Assembly: GCF_002157225.2 (NCBI RefSeq)
Contig: NZ_CP020038.1
Location: forward strand, 2,820,501-2,884,500
DNA: 64,000 bases
Direction of reading: 5' to 3'
Origin: Agarilytica rhodophyticola
GTDB taxonomy: Bacteria > Pseudomonadota > Gammaproteobacteria > Pseudomonadales > Cellvibrionaceae
In this document: positions 21,519 through 29,108 of the stretch, in pieces
Layout: each line of letters starts with the position of its first letter
Numbering within the stretch: position 1 is the first letter of the stretch
The notes under the pieces: model-generated
The model's input: the letters and a program-made list of their open reading frames with translations, nothing else
Told to the model about the DNA's origin: nothing
The model's database searches: none
Made by a program: the position numbers and the translations under genes

Positions 21519-22526
21519 ATGAAATACTTGGTTACTGGTGCCGCAGGATTTATTGGTTTTCATGTGTCGAAACGCCTGTTAGATGATGGGCACTATGTTG
21601 TTGGTGTTGATAACTTAAATAGTTATTATGATGTCTCATTGAAAAAATCTAGGCTTGTCATTTTAAGTGATCGAAGTTCCTTTAGGTTTTTTACTACAGA
21701 TCTTGCTGATGAGGTTAGTGTAGCTAGTCTTTTTTCTAGTGAAAAATTTGATAGGGTGATCCATTTGGCTGCTCAGGCCGGTGTGCGTTATTCTATCGAT
21801 AATCCAATGGCATATGCTCAGAGTAATCTACTTGGGCATATGACTGTGCTTGAGGGGTGTAGAAATAATTCTATAGAGCACTTAGTTTATGCTTCAAGTA
21901 GCTCTGTTTATGGGATTAATAATGAGCCTCCATTTTTGGAGTCTATAGGATCAAATCATCCAATATCAGTTTATGCGGCCACAAAGAGGGCTAATGAACT
22001 GATAAGTCATTCATATTCTCATTTATACGACCTACCCACTACAGGGTTGCGTTTTTTTACCGTTTATGGCCCCTGGGGGAGGCCAGATATGGCTCTATTT
22101 AAGTTTGCTAAGAACATTTTTGAAGGTGAACACATCAACGTATACAACAATGGTGAGCTATACAGGGATTTTACATATATAGACGATATAGTTGAAGGCA
22201 TAATAAGAATCCAGGGCGTTATTCCTGAATCTAAGTCAAGTTTTAATGTTGAGTGCTCTGATCCATCTACTAGTTGGTGTAATTATCGTTTATATAATAT
22301 AGGAAATGGAAAGCCTGTAAATCTAATGAGATTTATCGAAGAGTTAGAAAAGTGTATCGGTATTAAAGCAAAAAAGAGATTTTTGAAAATGCAAAGTGGA
22401 GATGTTTATACAACTCATGCAGATACAGATAACTTGTTTCAAGCTACAGGATATAGGCCCAGAATATCTATTGGTGAGGGTGTTAAAAGATTTGTTGAGT
22501 GGTATAAAGATTTTTATGATGTTTAA
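21519..22526 (+). CDS. UDP-glucuronate 4-epimerase-like protein
   Basis: 335-aa SDR epimerase. GAAGFIGFHVSKRLL is the NAD site, LAAQAGVRYSIDNP and YAATKRANELISHSYSHLY (YxxxK) follow, and RFFTVYGPWGRPDMA is the block typical of CapI/LspL UDP-glucuronate 4-epimerases. The likely product is UDP-galacturonate for the O-unit. UDP-hexose epimerase activity is the main alternative. Last gene of the polysaccharide cluster. Confidence 0.82.
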   Translation: MKYLVTGAAGFIGFHVSKRLLDDGHYVVGVDNLNSYYDVSLKKSRLVILSDRSSFRFFTTDLADEVSVASLFSSEKFDRVIHLAAQAGVRYSIDNPMAYAQSNLLGHMTVLEGCRNNSIEHLVYASSSSVYGINNEPPFLESIGSNHPISVYAATKRANELISHSYSHLYDLPTTGLRFFTVYGPWGRPDMALFKFAKNIFEGEHINVYNNGELYRDFTYIDDIVEGIIRIQGVIPESKSSFNVECSDPSTSWCNYRLYNIGNGKPVNLMRFIEELEKCIGIKAKKRFLKMQSGDVYTTHADTDNLFQATGYRPRISIGEGVKRFVEWYKDFYDV

Positions 22527-23137
22527 TCTATGTGTAAACAGTCTTTGTTATGGCCAAATTGAAAAATAAGCACCAATTTTGAACGGCCCGGTCACTTATT
22601 GAAGTGTTTTTGAAAGAAGGTATGTAAGCGATATTCACTATCGCTCAATGAATCAATTGTTGCAATGTTTACCAAACAAGGCTACTTACTTTCTGAAGCC
22701 GCTAAGTCACATTTTTTCCAGCTTGCCAATTGTATGACTAAAAATCTAATTGAAAGTCGGGTAAGATGCTTATGTAATAAAAACAGGGAGTTTCTAGTAG
22801 AAAAGAAATCTTAAAAAAATAAGCGTGTTCCTTGCGGGAGGGCTGAAGCAATGTTGAAATATATATTTCAACAGAAAAATCATGATTCCACAAGCTCAAT
22901 GTAGCAATACGAAGCTGTGAGGGTTATAAGCCATGTGAATATTTTTTAGAGTATGCGTTAGTAGATAGCATTAGATCTAATGAATGAAAAAAATCAAGAA
23001 CAAGGCTAGTGTGCTTGGGTTTTCTAGATTGTCGAGAGCGTTTATGCGAGCACCTCAGGCAAAAAGAATTTATAATCAATTATTTGAACATGGTTACAGC
23101 CAAAAATAGTACACATTTACTTATTTTCAATGTTTTT
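22527..23137. other. Non-coding junction between O-antigen cluster and prophage
   Basis: About 610 bp with no recognisable gene. It has a perfect 22-bp palindrome at 22852-22873 and a 41-codon open frame at 22984-23109 with many basic residues and no known motif. It looks like decayed sequence or a spacer. Before prophage insertion it would have been the downstream flank of tRNA-Asn. Confidence 0.5.
22852..22873. repeat. Perfect 22-bp palindrome
   Basis: TGTTGAAATAT followed immediately by its exact reverse complement, with no spacer. It could be a protein-binding site or a short cruciform. There is no T-tract after it, so it is not a standard terminator. Function unknown. Confidence 0.6.
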
Positions 23138-23188
23138 TGGCTCCGCCTGCTGGGCTCGAACCAGCGACCCAATGATTAACAGTCATTT
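23138..23188. repeat. attL (tRNA-Asn 3' fragment)
   Basis: 51 bp identical to 35657-35707, starting with TGGCTCCGCC and ending in CAGTCATTT. It holds only the 3' part of tRNA-Asn (T arm, acceptor and CCA end, minus strand), so this is the copy displaced from the original tRNA gene. Confidence 0.93.
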
Positions 23189-23212
23189 TAAGCTAAAAAA
23201 ACCCCTTTAAAA

Positions 23213-24261
23213 TCAAGCAGTTGGAAATGGCCAAAATATGTTTGGCGGTTTTTGGAGGTTTTCGGCGGTTTCTGGCGGTTTTTGCTGATACATTTCAAAG
23301 TCTGTTAGCGGATTATATTTGAGCACATCGACTAAATGATATTCAGCAAACTGCGCATATATCATTGTCGTTTCTATCGATTCGTGATCTAAGATTTTTT
23401 GCAGGTCGTTAATGCGGCCTCCTTTTCTGATAAACGATTTTGCGAAAGTGTGGCGGAGTACATGGGTAAGTTGATTCGCTGGCAAGTCGATTTTCAATTC
23501 ATCAATGACGCGCTGAAAAACCTTGTATCCGTCGCGCAGTGGTAAGTTATCGAGAATAAGTTTTTCTAATATCGAGGATATTGGTAGTGTGCGCGGGTTG
23601 CCGTTTTTTGTTTCGACGAACGTTACTTTGCCATGCTGTATATCTTCTTTCTTGAGTGACAATGGCTCACTCCAGCGTGCACCTGTTGCCAAGCACACTT
23701 TGGCTATGATATGCGCGTCGCTTTCTCTGCTCTCTAGCGCATGTAAAAGTTTGCGTATTTCTCCAATGTCTAAACATCTTACTTTCGGTTTTTTAGAGTC
23801 CTTCAGCTTTTTGATCTTTGCTATAGGGCTCTCGTATTTCAATTCACCGCAGTCAATGAGCTGATTAAAAACTGACTTTAGGTAAGTCAGGTCGTGATTT
23901 GCTGTATTGATTGACACTTTCTCAACACGTCGAGCGCGAAACTCGATGTAGTCGCTGGTTGTAAATGTGGATGCGATCGGGTCGCCCATTTCTGCAATGA
24001 TATTGTGCAGATAGCTTAGGCGTGATTCGCCGGATGTAAGTGTTTTACCATAAAGCTTGAACCACAAGTCAGCTAAATCTGAGAGCTTGCGCGAATCGCT
24101 AGGTGCTGTGGTTTCTTTTTGGATTTCTGCTGTTAGCTGTCGTCTGAAAAATGCTGCTTCGGCTTTATTTGAAAAACTGCGAGATAAGCGCGGATCAGTT
24201 GCGGATAAATTTAGGTGCGAAAGGTCGGGCCAGAATCGGCCATCTTTTTTTTAACTGTCAT
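23213..24261 (-). CDS. Tyrosine-recombinase integrase with apparent -1 frameshift near its start
   Basis: Site-specific recombinase next to attL. The main frame runs from 24244 to 23213: a SAM-like N-terminal core-binding domain, then the catalytic domain with R in TGARWSEPLSL, HVLRHTFAKSF and HESIETTMIYAQF (catalytic Tyr). That frame has no ATG/GTG start upstream; its only early starter is TTG 24067, which would remove about 59 coherent residues. Upstream, ATG 24261 opens MTVKKK, which enters the main frame only if the ribosome slips -1 at A_AAA_AAG (24250-24244). The joined product would be 349 aa, a normal integrase length. Alternatives are an inactivating indel in the A8 tract or a sequencing error. 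Confidence 0.85.
24244..24250 (-). other. Candidate -1 slippery heptamer A_AAA_AAG
   Basis: Read from ATG 24261, codons 5 and 6 are AAA AAG preceded by A, the same slippery heptamer as in E. coli dnaX. A -1 slip makes GAT the next codon and enters the integrase frame. A small GGCC-loop-GGCC inverted repeat starts 2 nt downstream, closer than usual for a stimulator. No obvious upstream Shine-Dalgarno stimulator was seen. Confidence 0.5.
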
Positions 24262-24549
24262 AATATTTTCTAGTGTAGTCCGTAAATACTGTTTTAATAT
24301 ACAGTAGTTTGTAATAGCTTATATGTAATCATTAGCACGAATATAGCTATGAGTCAAATCACATGGGTGCGTAAATTTATATGCCATTTTTCTACTGAAT
24401 TTTTGGATTCTTGAAACTAATAGTTATCAATTGTGTGTTGAATGTTACAAAATACGATGAAATAATGTGCGCCAAATGTATGGGAGATGTATAAATGAGT
24501 GCTAAAAAGACGCGACGCACGAAAAATTTACGCCGCGAAGTTGCCGGGT
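24262..24549. other. Gap between integrase and repressor genes
   Basis: 288 bp without a clearly supported gene. It presumably contains the integrase promoter reading leftward. A + strand frame starting at ATG 24495 after GGGAGA opens a basic peptide but soon runs antisense through the repressor gene. I do not call it. Confidence 0.4.
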
Positions 24550-24948
24550 TTAGTCATCGTGATCAGATTTCGGCTTGTCATGCTTTGTGTCTGTTAGTTG
24601 TCGTCGATAAGTCATCAAGTGACCGATGTACTCATCAAGCAGGTCAATCTGCTCCTCCGTCGCACGATCCAGAAGCTCTGCAAACAGCTCATTGACTGTT
24701 ATGTTTTGTCTTTTTAGTTCAGCTGCTAAATAACCAATGTTTTCGTCACTGTCATCTTGAGTTAAAAAAAGTGAGTATTTTTTAAACTGAGGATGGCTTG
24801 TAATTTTTGTCAGTGCATGTGCTGGTACTGTTTTGCCGGCCTCCCAGCCGTTATATGAGCTGGGTTTTACTCCTATCATTTCCGCAAATTGTGTTTGAGT
24901 TAAGCTTTCCTGGTCTCTCACAAATCTAATTTTTTCGCTGATATTCAT
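24550..24948 (-). CDS. XRE/cI-type prophage repressor
   Basis: 132-aa protein with an N-terminal HTH of the phage repressor class (TQTQFAEMIGVKPSSYNGWEAG, residues about 17-38) and an acidic C-terminal half that probably dimerises. No LexA-like protease domain is visible, so it is not a classic self-cleaving cI. It is divergent from the early genes across two identical operators, the layout of a lysogeny switch. Confidence 0.87.
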   Translation of the reverse strand: MNISEKIRFVRDQESLTQTQFAEMIGVKPSSYNGWEAGKTVPAHALTKITSHPQFKKYSLFLTQDDSDENIGYLAAELKRQNITVNELFAELLDRATEEQIDLLDEYIGHLMTYRRQLTDTKHDKPKSDHDD

Positions 24949-24963
24949 TTTTTACTTGACTTT

Positions 24964-24979
24964 TATCCTGATCGGGATA
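24964..24979. promoter_or_regulatory. Repressor operator 1 with embedded rightward promoter
   Basis: TATCCTGATCGGGATA, a near-perfect inverted repeat (TATCC...GGATA), identical to the site at 24994. It lies 15 bp upstream of the repressor ATG and inside a rightward promoter candidate: TTGACT at 24956-24961, 16-bp spacer, TATTCT at 24978-24983. Binding here would block early transcription and could autoregulate the repressor. Confidence 0.78.
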
Positions 24980-24993
24980 TTCTTGTTTTATAT

Positions 24994-25009
24994 TATCCTG
25001 ATCGGGATA
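24994..25009. promoter_or_regulatory. Repressor operator 2
   Basis: Second exact copy of TATCCTGATCGGGATA, exactly 30 bp (about three helical turns) from operator 1, so both sites face the same side of the helix and could bind cooperatively. It overlaps the likely 5' end of the early transcript. Confidence 0.78.
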
Positions 25010-25086
25010 TGCAGATTCCGATCAGAGTTTTTTTAGCTTCAATTATTGAGATTAGCACACAGTGTGCTGTCGTATTAGGTGTACAA

Positions 25087-25296
25087 ATGTCCAGTCTTTT
25101 TAATATCGATGTCCGCTATATCACGGTGAAAGAGTACGCAAAGCGTATGGGTGAAGGTGCGAGTGTCGAGACAGTCAAGATGCTAATTGACAAAGGAGTG
25201 ATACCGACGATGGAGCGCGAAAATTCAGGCGAAAAAATATTCATAGATTTGGTGAAAGACTTTTTGAACGGTTCGGGATTAAACGACGAATCCTAG
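25087..25296 (+). CDS. Small winged-HTH-like early regulator or excisionase
   Basis: 69-aa protein, first gene to the right of the operators. ITVKEYAKRMGEGASVETVKMLIDKGVIPTM looks like the helix-turn-helix of AlpA/MerR-type excisionases or small regulators. ATG 25087 has AGGTG 6 nt upstream and removes an N-terminal stretch from ATG 25009 that would overlap operator 2. The position suggests a Cro- or Xis-like role, which is inference. Confidence 0.65.
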   Translation: MSSLFNIDVRYITVKEYAKRMGEGASVETVKMLIDKGVIPTMERENSGEKIFIDLVKDFLNGSGLNDES

Positions 25297-25337
25297 CGCT
25301 TTCTCACTTAACACATTCTGAACATGGCGTTTAAGTT

Positions 25338-25694
25338 ATGTCATTAAAAAAATACATTGAATTCGCGACCCATAGATATTCCTATCAATTAAATGCGTTG
25401 GCAAAAGAAGAGCATTCTGTACCTGTTGAGTGCCGTTGCTCTTTGTGTAAAGGCATAGGTTATTTAATGGCTCGCACATCATTTGCGGCAATGCCAACGT
25501 CGAGCCAGCAAATGTGTGATAACGCAGGCCGAACAATTTATTCAACAGAATTAATGCCCTGTCCTACGTGTAAAGGTAGTGGCTGGGATTCGGACGCAGT
25601 AGCTCAACATGCAAAAACATTAAATACGCAAGAGCTATTTGAAGAAAGAGATTTACTTCAGGAAGACGACGATCAAGAGGACGACGCAGCATGA
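25338..25694 (+). CDS. Zinc-finger early protein (DnaJ-type CxxCxGxG repeats)
   Basis: 118 aa with two CxxCKGxG knuckles, CSLCKGIG and CPTCKGSG about 45 residues apart, which together could bind one zinc as in DnaJ cysteine-rich domains. The C-terminal tail is very acidic (EEDDDQEDDAA). Nucleic-acid or protein binding is likely. Some phage antitermination proteins have similar knuckles, but I cannot assign one. ATGA overlap with the next gene. Confidence 0.65.
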   Translation: MSLKKYIEFATHRYSYQLNALAKEEHSVPVECRCSLCKGIGYLMARTSFAAMPTSSQQMCDNAGRTIYSTELMPCPTCKGSGWDSDAVAQHAKTLNTQELFEERDLLQEDDDQEDDAA

Positions 25695-25900
25695 ACAAAT
25701 TCGAAAGTATTAAATACGTAACAAGCATTGGCATTATTACATGCGATGCATTGACGGCCATAAATTTAAAAATTGATGCGGCGCGTAAGGCGATCGGCAT
25801 TGTAAATAAATTAAAGCCTGGAAAATATAGGCTAAAGCATATAAGCAACTGTTTTAAAAAGCTTAATAGGTTAATTAAATTACGGGGTTTGTTGAAATGA
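25691..25900 (+). CDS. Hypothetical small basic prophage protein
   Basis: 69 aa, rich in Lys and Ile/Leu, no recognised motif. Its start overlaps the previous stop (ATGA) and its own stop overlaps the next start in the same way, so it belongs to a tightly coupled early operon. Function unknown. Confidence 0.6.
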   Translation: MNKFESIKYVTSIGIITCDALTAINLKIDAARKAIGIVNKLKPGKYRLKHISNCFKKLNRLIKLRGLLK

Positions 25901-26094
25901 AAATAAGTAGTTTTTGTGATTTAGAATTTTTTGCGAGAAAAAAAGGATTTGGAGTTATAGAAAGGCGTTACGGCGTTTTCCGTGAAGTTTTGGTGTTTTC
26001 TCCTGGGGTTGAGGGATGCAGTATTTTTACTGGTAAGCGCCGATATCAAAACGCAGCTAATTATATTGTGGGTTGTTTGGAGGCGGAAAAATGA
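25897..26094 (+). CDS. Hypothetical small prophage protein
   Basis: 65 aa with mixed alpha/beta composition and many basic residues (FARKKGFGVIERRYG). No known family recognised. Coupled to both neighbours by ATGA overlaps at 25897 and 26091, which supports it being translated. Confidence 0.58.
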   Translation: MKISSFCDLEFFARKKGFGVIERRYGVFREVLVFSPGVEGCSIFTGKRRYQNAANYIVGCLEAEK

Positions 26095-26330
26095 AGCCAG
26101 TAGAAGCCAAAGAGTTTATTAACTTTAGGTCTGCGTGCACCTATATTGATGAAAAGACGGATGAAGGTTTTCAGGCGACGGTATTAAAGTACATGGGCGC
26201 TGTGACTGTCACGATATGGCCGGTGAATGGCGGCGGTGCTGTTCGCGCTGAAGAGCCGCAGCTTGGAAGGCATGTATGGAATATTATCAATAAAAACCGC
26301 AAAGGTGGTTTGCGGCCCTTGGGGTGCTAG
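26091..26330 (+). CDS. Hypothetical small prophage protein
   Basis: 79 aa starting at ATG 26091, which overlaps the previous stop. An in-frame ATG at 26073 lies inside the upstream gene and is not needed. It has a predicted beta-rich centre (ATVLKYMGAVTVTIWPV) and a basic tail. No family recognised. Confidence 0.57.
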   Translation: MKPVEAKEFINFRSACTYIDEKTDEGFQATVLKYMGAVTVTIWPVNGGGAVRAEEPQLGRHVWNIINKNRKGGLRPLGC

Positions 26331-26332
26331 TA

Positions 26333-26524
26333 ATGAGGGCGCGTTATAAGACTTCGAATTATAGAAAGGCTATCGGTGTTAAGCGCGGTGCGGAGTCTGT
26401 TACTAATTCTCAGCGCGGTATTTCGCTTGGTGAGCTTCGTATGATGCGCAATGTGATGAGAAAAACGGATGGCATGGGTGGCCCTTGGTTTTATCAGTAT
26501 GCAATTAAAGGTGGGTTGTTGTGA
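26333..26524 (+). CDS. Hypothetical basic prophage protein
   Basis: 63 aa from ATG 26333, strongly basic (RARYKTSNYRKAIGVKRG), with a GPWFYQYAIKGG end. It may bind nucleic acid, but no motif supports a function. Its stop overlaps the next ATG by one base. Confidence 0.55.
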   Translation: MRARYKTSNYRKAIGVKRGAESVTNSQRGISLGELRMMRNVMRKTDGMGGPWFYQYAIKGGLL

Positions 26525-26745
26525 TGATTGATGAGTTATCTTTTGTGGGTATTTCTATTTTAATTGTTGCGGTTGGTGTGGTTGTTGTCGCTTATGTTTT
26601 GTCGCTAGACAAAAGGCAGGCGGATGCTGTGTTGGGTTTTATAGCTTGTGTTTTTCTTATTTTTGGTGTGGTGGTGTGTGTCGTTGAGGTTATGCCGGAA
26701 TGCAAAAACAAGGTGTATTTTTATTGTCCTGAATACGTTTGGTAG
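26524..26745 (+). CDS. Small two-span membrane protein
   Basis: 73 aa with two hydrophobic helices (FVGISILIVAVGVVVVAYVL and VLGFIACVFLIFGVVVCVV) linked by a short charged loop, and a short cysteine-containing tail. A holin-like or virion membrane role is possible. It lies in the early, not the structural, block, so the role is open. Confidence 0.6.
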   Translation: MIDELSFVGISILIVAVGVVVVAYVLSLDKRQADAVLGFIACVFLIFGVVVCVVEVMPECKNKVYFYCPEYVW

Positions 26746-26757
26746 GGGGGGGTAGTC

Positions 26758-26988
26758 ATGAAAGTTGAAAGTCTGGAAAACAGTGTTGTATTTAGGTTGA
26801 AAAAAGAGCTTCGTGATTTAACAGAGAAGCTTTCTAAGTTGAATGATTTTCTATCGAGTGAGCGTCTGCATGGGGTTAGTGATCAGCAGGCGAGCATTAT
26901 GGAAGAGCAGTTTGTTCATATGCATAACTACCGGCTTAACCTTATGGGTCGCATCTATTTGATAACTAAGGGTGGTTGTAATGAGTAG
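26758..26988 (+). CDS. Small helical phage protein (paralogue 1)
   Basis: 76-aa, mostly helical protein with heptad-like Leu spacing (VFRLKKELRDLTEKLSKLNDFL) and then QQASIMEEQFVHMHNYRLNLMGRI. This layout is common among short phage proteins of unknown function that modulate host factors. Preceded by a long G run that serves as ribosome-binding site. It resembles the next gene in pattern, suggesting tandem duplication. Confidence 0.62.
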   Translation: MKVESLENSVVFRLKKELRDLTEKLSKLNDFLSSERLHGVSDQQASIMEEQFVHMHNYRLNLMGRIYLITKGGCNE

Positions 26989-27235
26989 CGAAAAATTATC
27001 GACAGGTTTTGAGCGTCGCAGAAAATACTATATCAGTGTGTTGATTGATGAGTTCAATGAAGTAAAAAGGATTTTGGATTATATGAGAGGGTTTTCATCT
27101 GGCGTTGAATTCGAAAAGGCGTCAGAGGATCAGAAAAATAGTTTTGGTATTGGGTTTGAAGAATTGCGCTCTCGTCAATCTGAGTTGCAAAAAGAAATTT
27201 GTGCTGAAATGTTTAGCGAGAACATTCCCTTTTGA
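26981..27235 (+). CDS. Small helical phage protein (paralogue 2)
   Basis: 84 aa from ATG 26981, overlapping the previous gene by 8 nt. Same pattern as its neighbour: an N-terminal helix ending in a Leu/Asp/Tyr segment, a short polar linker with Glu/Gln, then a second helix ending LQKEICAEMF. The stop overlaps the TTG start of the replication gene. Function unknown. Confidence 0.6.
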   Translation: MSSEKLSTGFERRRKYYISVLIDEFNEVKRILDYMRGFSSGVEFEKASEDQKNSFGIGFEELRSRQSELQKEICAEMFSENIPF

Positions 27236-28923
27236 TTGATATAAAGAATGGCAAAGAGGAGCACGAGAAGTGGCGCTCCTCGATTTATCGTCGTCACCCT
27301 GGCGTTTCTGAATATCTTAAACGTGAACACGCACGTATTCAGCGTAAAACGGGTTTTGGTGATGCGGATGCATGGCTTGCTAATACTGCGAATAGATTAA
27401 AAATAGGCCGTAGCGGTCTCTCGTGCGATTGCTGCGATACGCGGATAAAAGACTATGCGGAAGCGAAGGCGAAAAAAACTCAGCGCCAAATATTTTTTGA
27501 GGCGAGCGAAGTTAAAAGGCTGGCTATTTCAAAAGAGAAGCAGGCGTGCCACGTCACCGAGTTTATTCGAGACGTCGTCGAAACGGCTGGCGTAGCATTT
27601 CCTTTGAAGTCTGAAGAGGACGGTTATTCTGATAAAGAAAGAATCGCCGCGTTTGCGCGTGTGTGTGATCCTGCGTGGTGGCGTCGTCAACTGCGCAAAA
27701 TTGCGTCTCGTCAATTAGAAGCTGTGCTGCGCGATATGGGAGCGGTTGCGCTGAACAAAGCCAAATACCTGAGTAACTTTAGTTTGCGTCGCCGAGCGGA
27801 TCAACAGCGGCGAAATCGTCGTTTGTTGGAATCTCTGGAAGCTGTTAACGATAAAGGCCAAGTGTATACGCTGGCGGAGCTTTCAGACCTGTCTGTTTCT
27901 AATCCTATAAATCGCTACAACGAGTTAATGACGCGGTTGCATGGTGTCCAAGAGTACGCGAAGGACTCAGACTATCACGGCGTAAAGTACGCTTGTCTTT
28001 TTTTGACTTTGAGCGCGCCGAGTAAATACCACGCGATGACCTTTCGTCGCTGGAAGAATAAAAAAGGTTTTTCTGTTAAGCGCAATCCTAATTATGTCGG
28101 TTTTACTCCTCGCGAGTGCAATGATTATTTGTGCGATGTGTATGCGCGCATTCGTGCAGAGTGGGCGAGAAGAGATATCAAGCCTTTTGGCTTTCGCATG
28201 GTAGAGCCTCACCACGACGGCACGCCACATTGGCACTTAGCGATGTGGTTTCCTGAAGATAAGATAATTGAAGCCAGTTACGTGTTTCACCATTACGCCT
28301 TAGAAGAGGATAGCGACGAAAAAGGTGCTCGCGAGTCGCGCTATAAGATTGTTTATATTGATCCAGATAAGGGGTGTGCGGTGGCGTACTGCTGCAAGTA
28401 CATTTCTAAAAATATTACCGGTTTTAATGTGGGTAAAGATTCCTATGACGGCGATGCTATAGAAGCGGCGCTACGTATTGAGGCATGGAAAAGCACCTGG
28501 GGCATTCGCCAGTTTGATTTTAAGAATATGCCCAGTGTGACGGTCTGGCGTGAAGCAAGAAGAATAAAGAATTCTGAGGTGCGCATTTACCTTTCGCCAG
28601 AAGCGGAGGCCATTATTGAGGCGGCGTGTGATGGCGATTGGCAACGTTATATGGATTTAATGGGAGGTGTTGATTGTGCTTTAGAAGATCGTCCTGTTCG
28701 TGCGTGCATGATTGATCGCGACGATGAGAATAAATACGGCGAGATATTGGCGGTGTTTGATGGGCTGTTGTTTAGCGAGCATGGGGAGCATGTGGAGACT
28801 CGTGTTTATACGTGGGAAGTGAGACGGGCGACCTTTACGGCCAATACAGAGGCGTGGAGTACGTCGTTGAGGGGTTTTTCAGAAAGGGGCGGGAACCGCC
28901 CCATCTTGGATTTATATCAATAA
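27232..28923 (+). CDS. Rolling-circle replication initiator (HUH endonuclease, phiX174 gpA / PM2 P12 class)
   Basis: 563-aa initiator that nicks one strand of the circular genome and joins covalently to its 5' end. PHHDGTPHWHLAMWF contains the HUH metal motif (HWH, residues about 331-333), and AYCCKYISKN holds two tyrosines three residues apart (about 386 and 390), the superfamily I two-tyrosine active site. The N-terminus has a cysteine cluster (CDCC). The start is TTG 27232, overlapping the previous stop; no in-frame ATG is close. Same class as the PM2 replication protein. Confidence 0.9.
   Translation: MIDIKNGKEEHEKWRSSIYRRHPGVSEYLKREHARIQRKTGFGDADAWLANTANRLKIGRSGLSCDCCDTRIKDYAEAKAKKTQRQIFFEASEVKRLAISKEKQACHVTEFIRDVVETAGVAFPLKSEEDGYSDKERIAAFARVCDPAWWRRQLRKIASRQLEAVLRDMGAVALNKAKYLSNFSLRRRADQQRRNRRLLESLEAVNDKGQVYTLAELSDLSVSNPINRYNELMTRLHGVQEYAKDSDYHGVKYACLFLTLSAPSKYHAMTFRRWKNKKGFSVKRNPNYVGFTPRECNDYLCDVYARIRAEWARRDIKPFGFRMVEPHHDGTPHWHLAMWFPEDKIIEASYVFHHYALEEDSDEKGARESRYKIVYIDPDKGCAVAYCCKYISKNITGFNVGKDSYDGDAIEAALRIEAWKSTWGIRQFDFKNMPSVTVWREARRIKNSEVRIYLSPEAEAIIEAACDGDWQRYMDLMGGVDCALEDRPVRACMIDRDDENKYGEILAVFDGLLFSEHGEHVETRVYTWEVRRATFTANTEAWSTSLRGFSERGGNRPILDLYQ
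28886..28902. repeat. GC-rich hairpin in the 3' end of the replication gene
   Basis: GGGGCGG-GAA-CCGCCCC, a perfect 7-bp GC stem with a 3-nt loop in an otherwise AT-rich element. There is no T-tract after it. It could be an RNA element between early and later genes or part of a replication origin. Function not shown. Confidence 0.55.
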
Positions 28924-28943
28924 CTGTACTGGAGGTTTTTAAT

Positions 28944-29108
28944 GTGGATGGATTTATAAAAATATTTAAGTTTTGGGGATGGCTTAATGTTGTTTTTAAA
29001 GCGGTCTTAATTATCTCTATTTTAATCGCTACGGTTTCCGTTGCTGTTGGTGGAGGTCGTTTTTTAATTGAGTGGGAGCCGGGGGTGAAGTATGGCGAAG
29101 TCAGATAA
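28944..29108 (+). CDS. Small single-span membrane protein
   Basis: 54 aa from GTG 28944 with TGGAGG ideally placed 8 nt upstream. A longer in-frame reading from 28812 overlaps the replication gene and lacks such a site. One strong transmembrane helix (VVFKAVLIISILIATVSVAV), followed by a short charged tail. Overlaps the next gene by 17 nt. Possibly a virion membrane protein. Confidence 0.6.
   Translation: MDGFIKIFKFWGWLNVVFKAVLIISILIATVSVAVGGGRFLIEWEPGVKYGEVR

Noticed and set aside
24495-24695. Basic + strand frame starting after GGGAGA between integrase and repressor
   Set aside because: Most of it is antisense to the repressor gene and its composition after residue 20 is not protein-like. 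The ribosome-binding site alone is not enough.
25338-25694. DnaJ-like co-chaperone
   Set aside because: Only two cysteine knuckles, no J domain. A zinc-binding phage protein is the safer reading.
28812-28943. N-terminal extension of the small membrane protein at 28944
   Set aside because: Lies inside the initiator gene without a ribosome-binding site, whereas GTG 28944 has a strong one.
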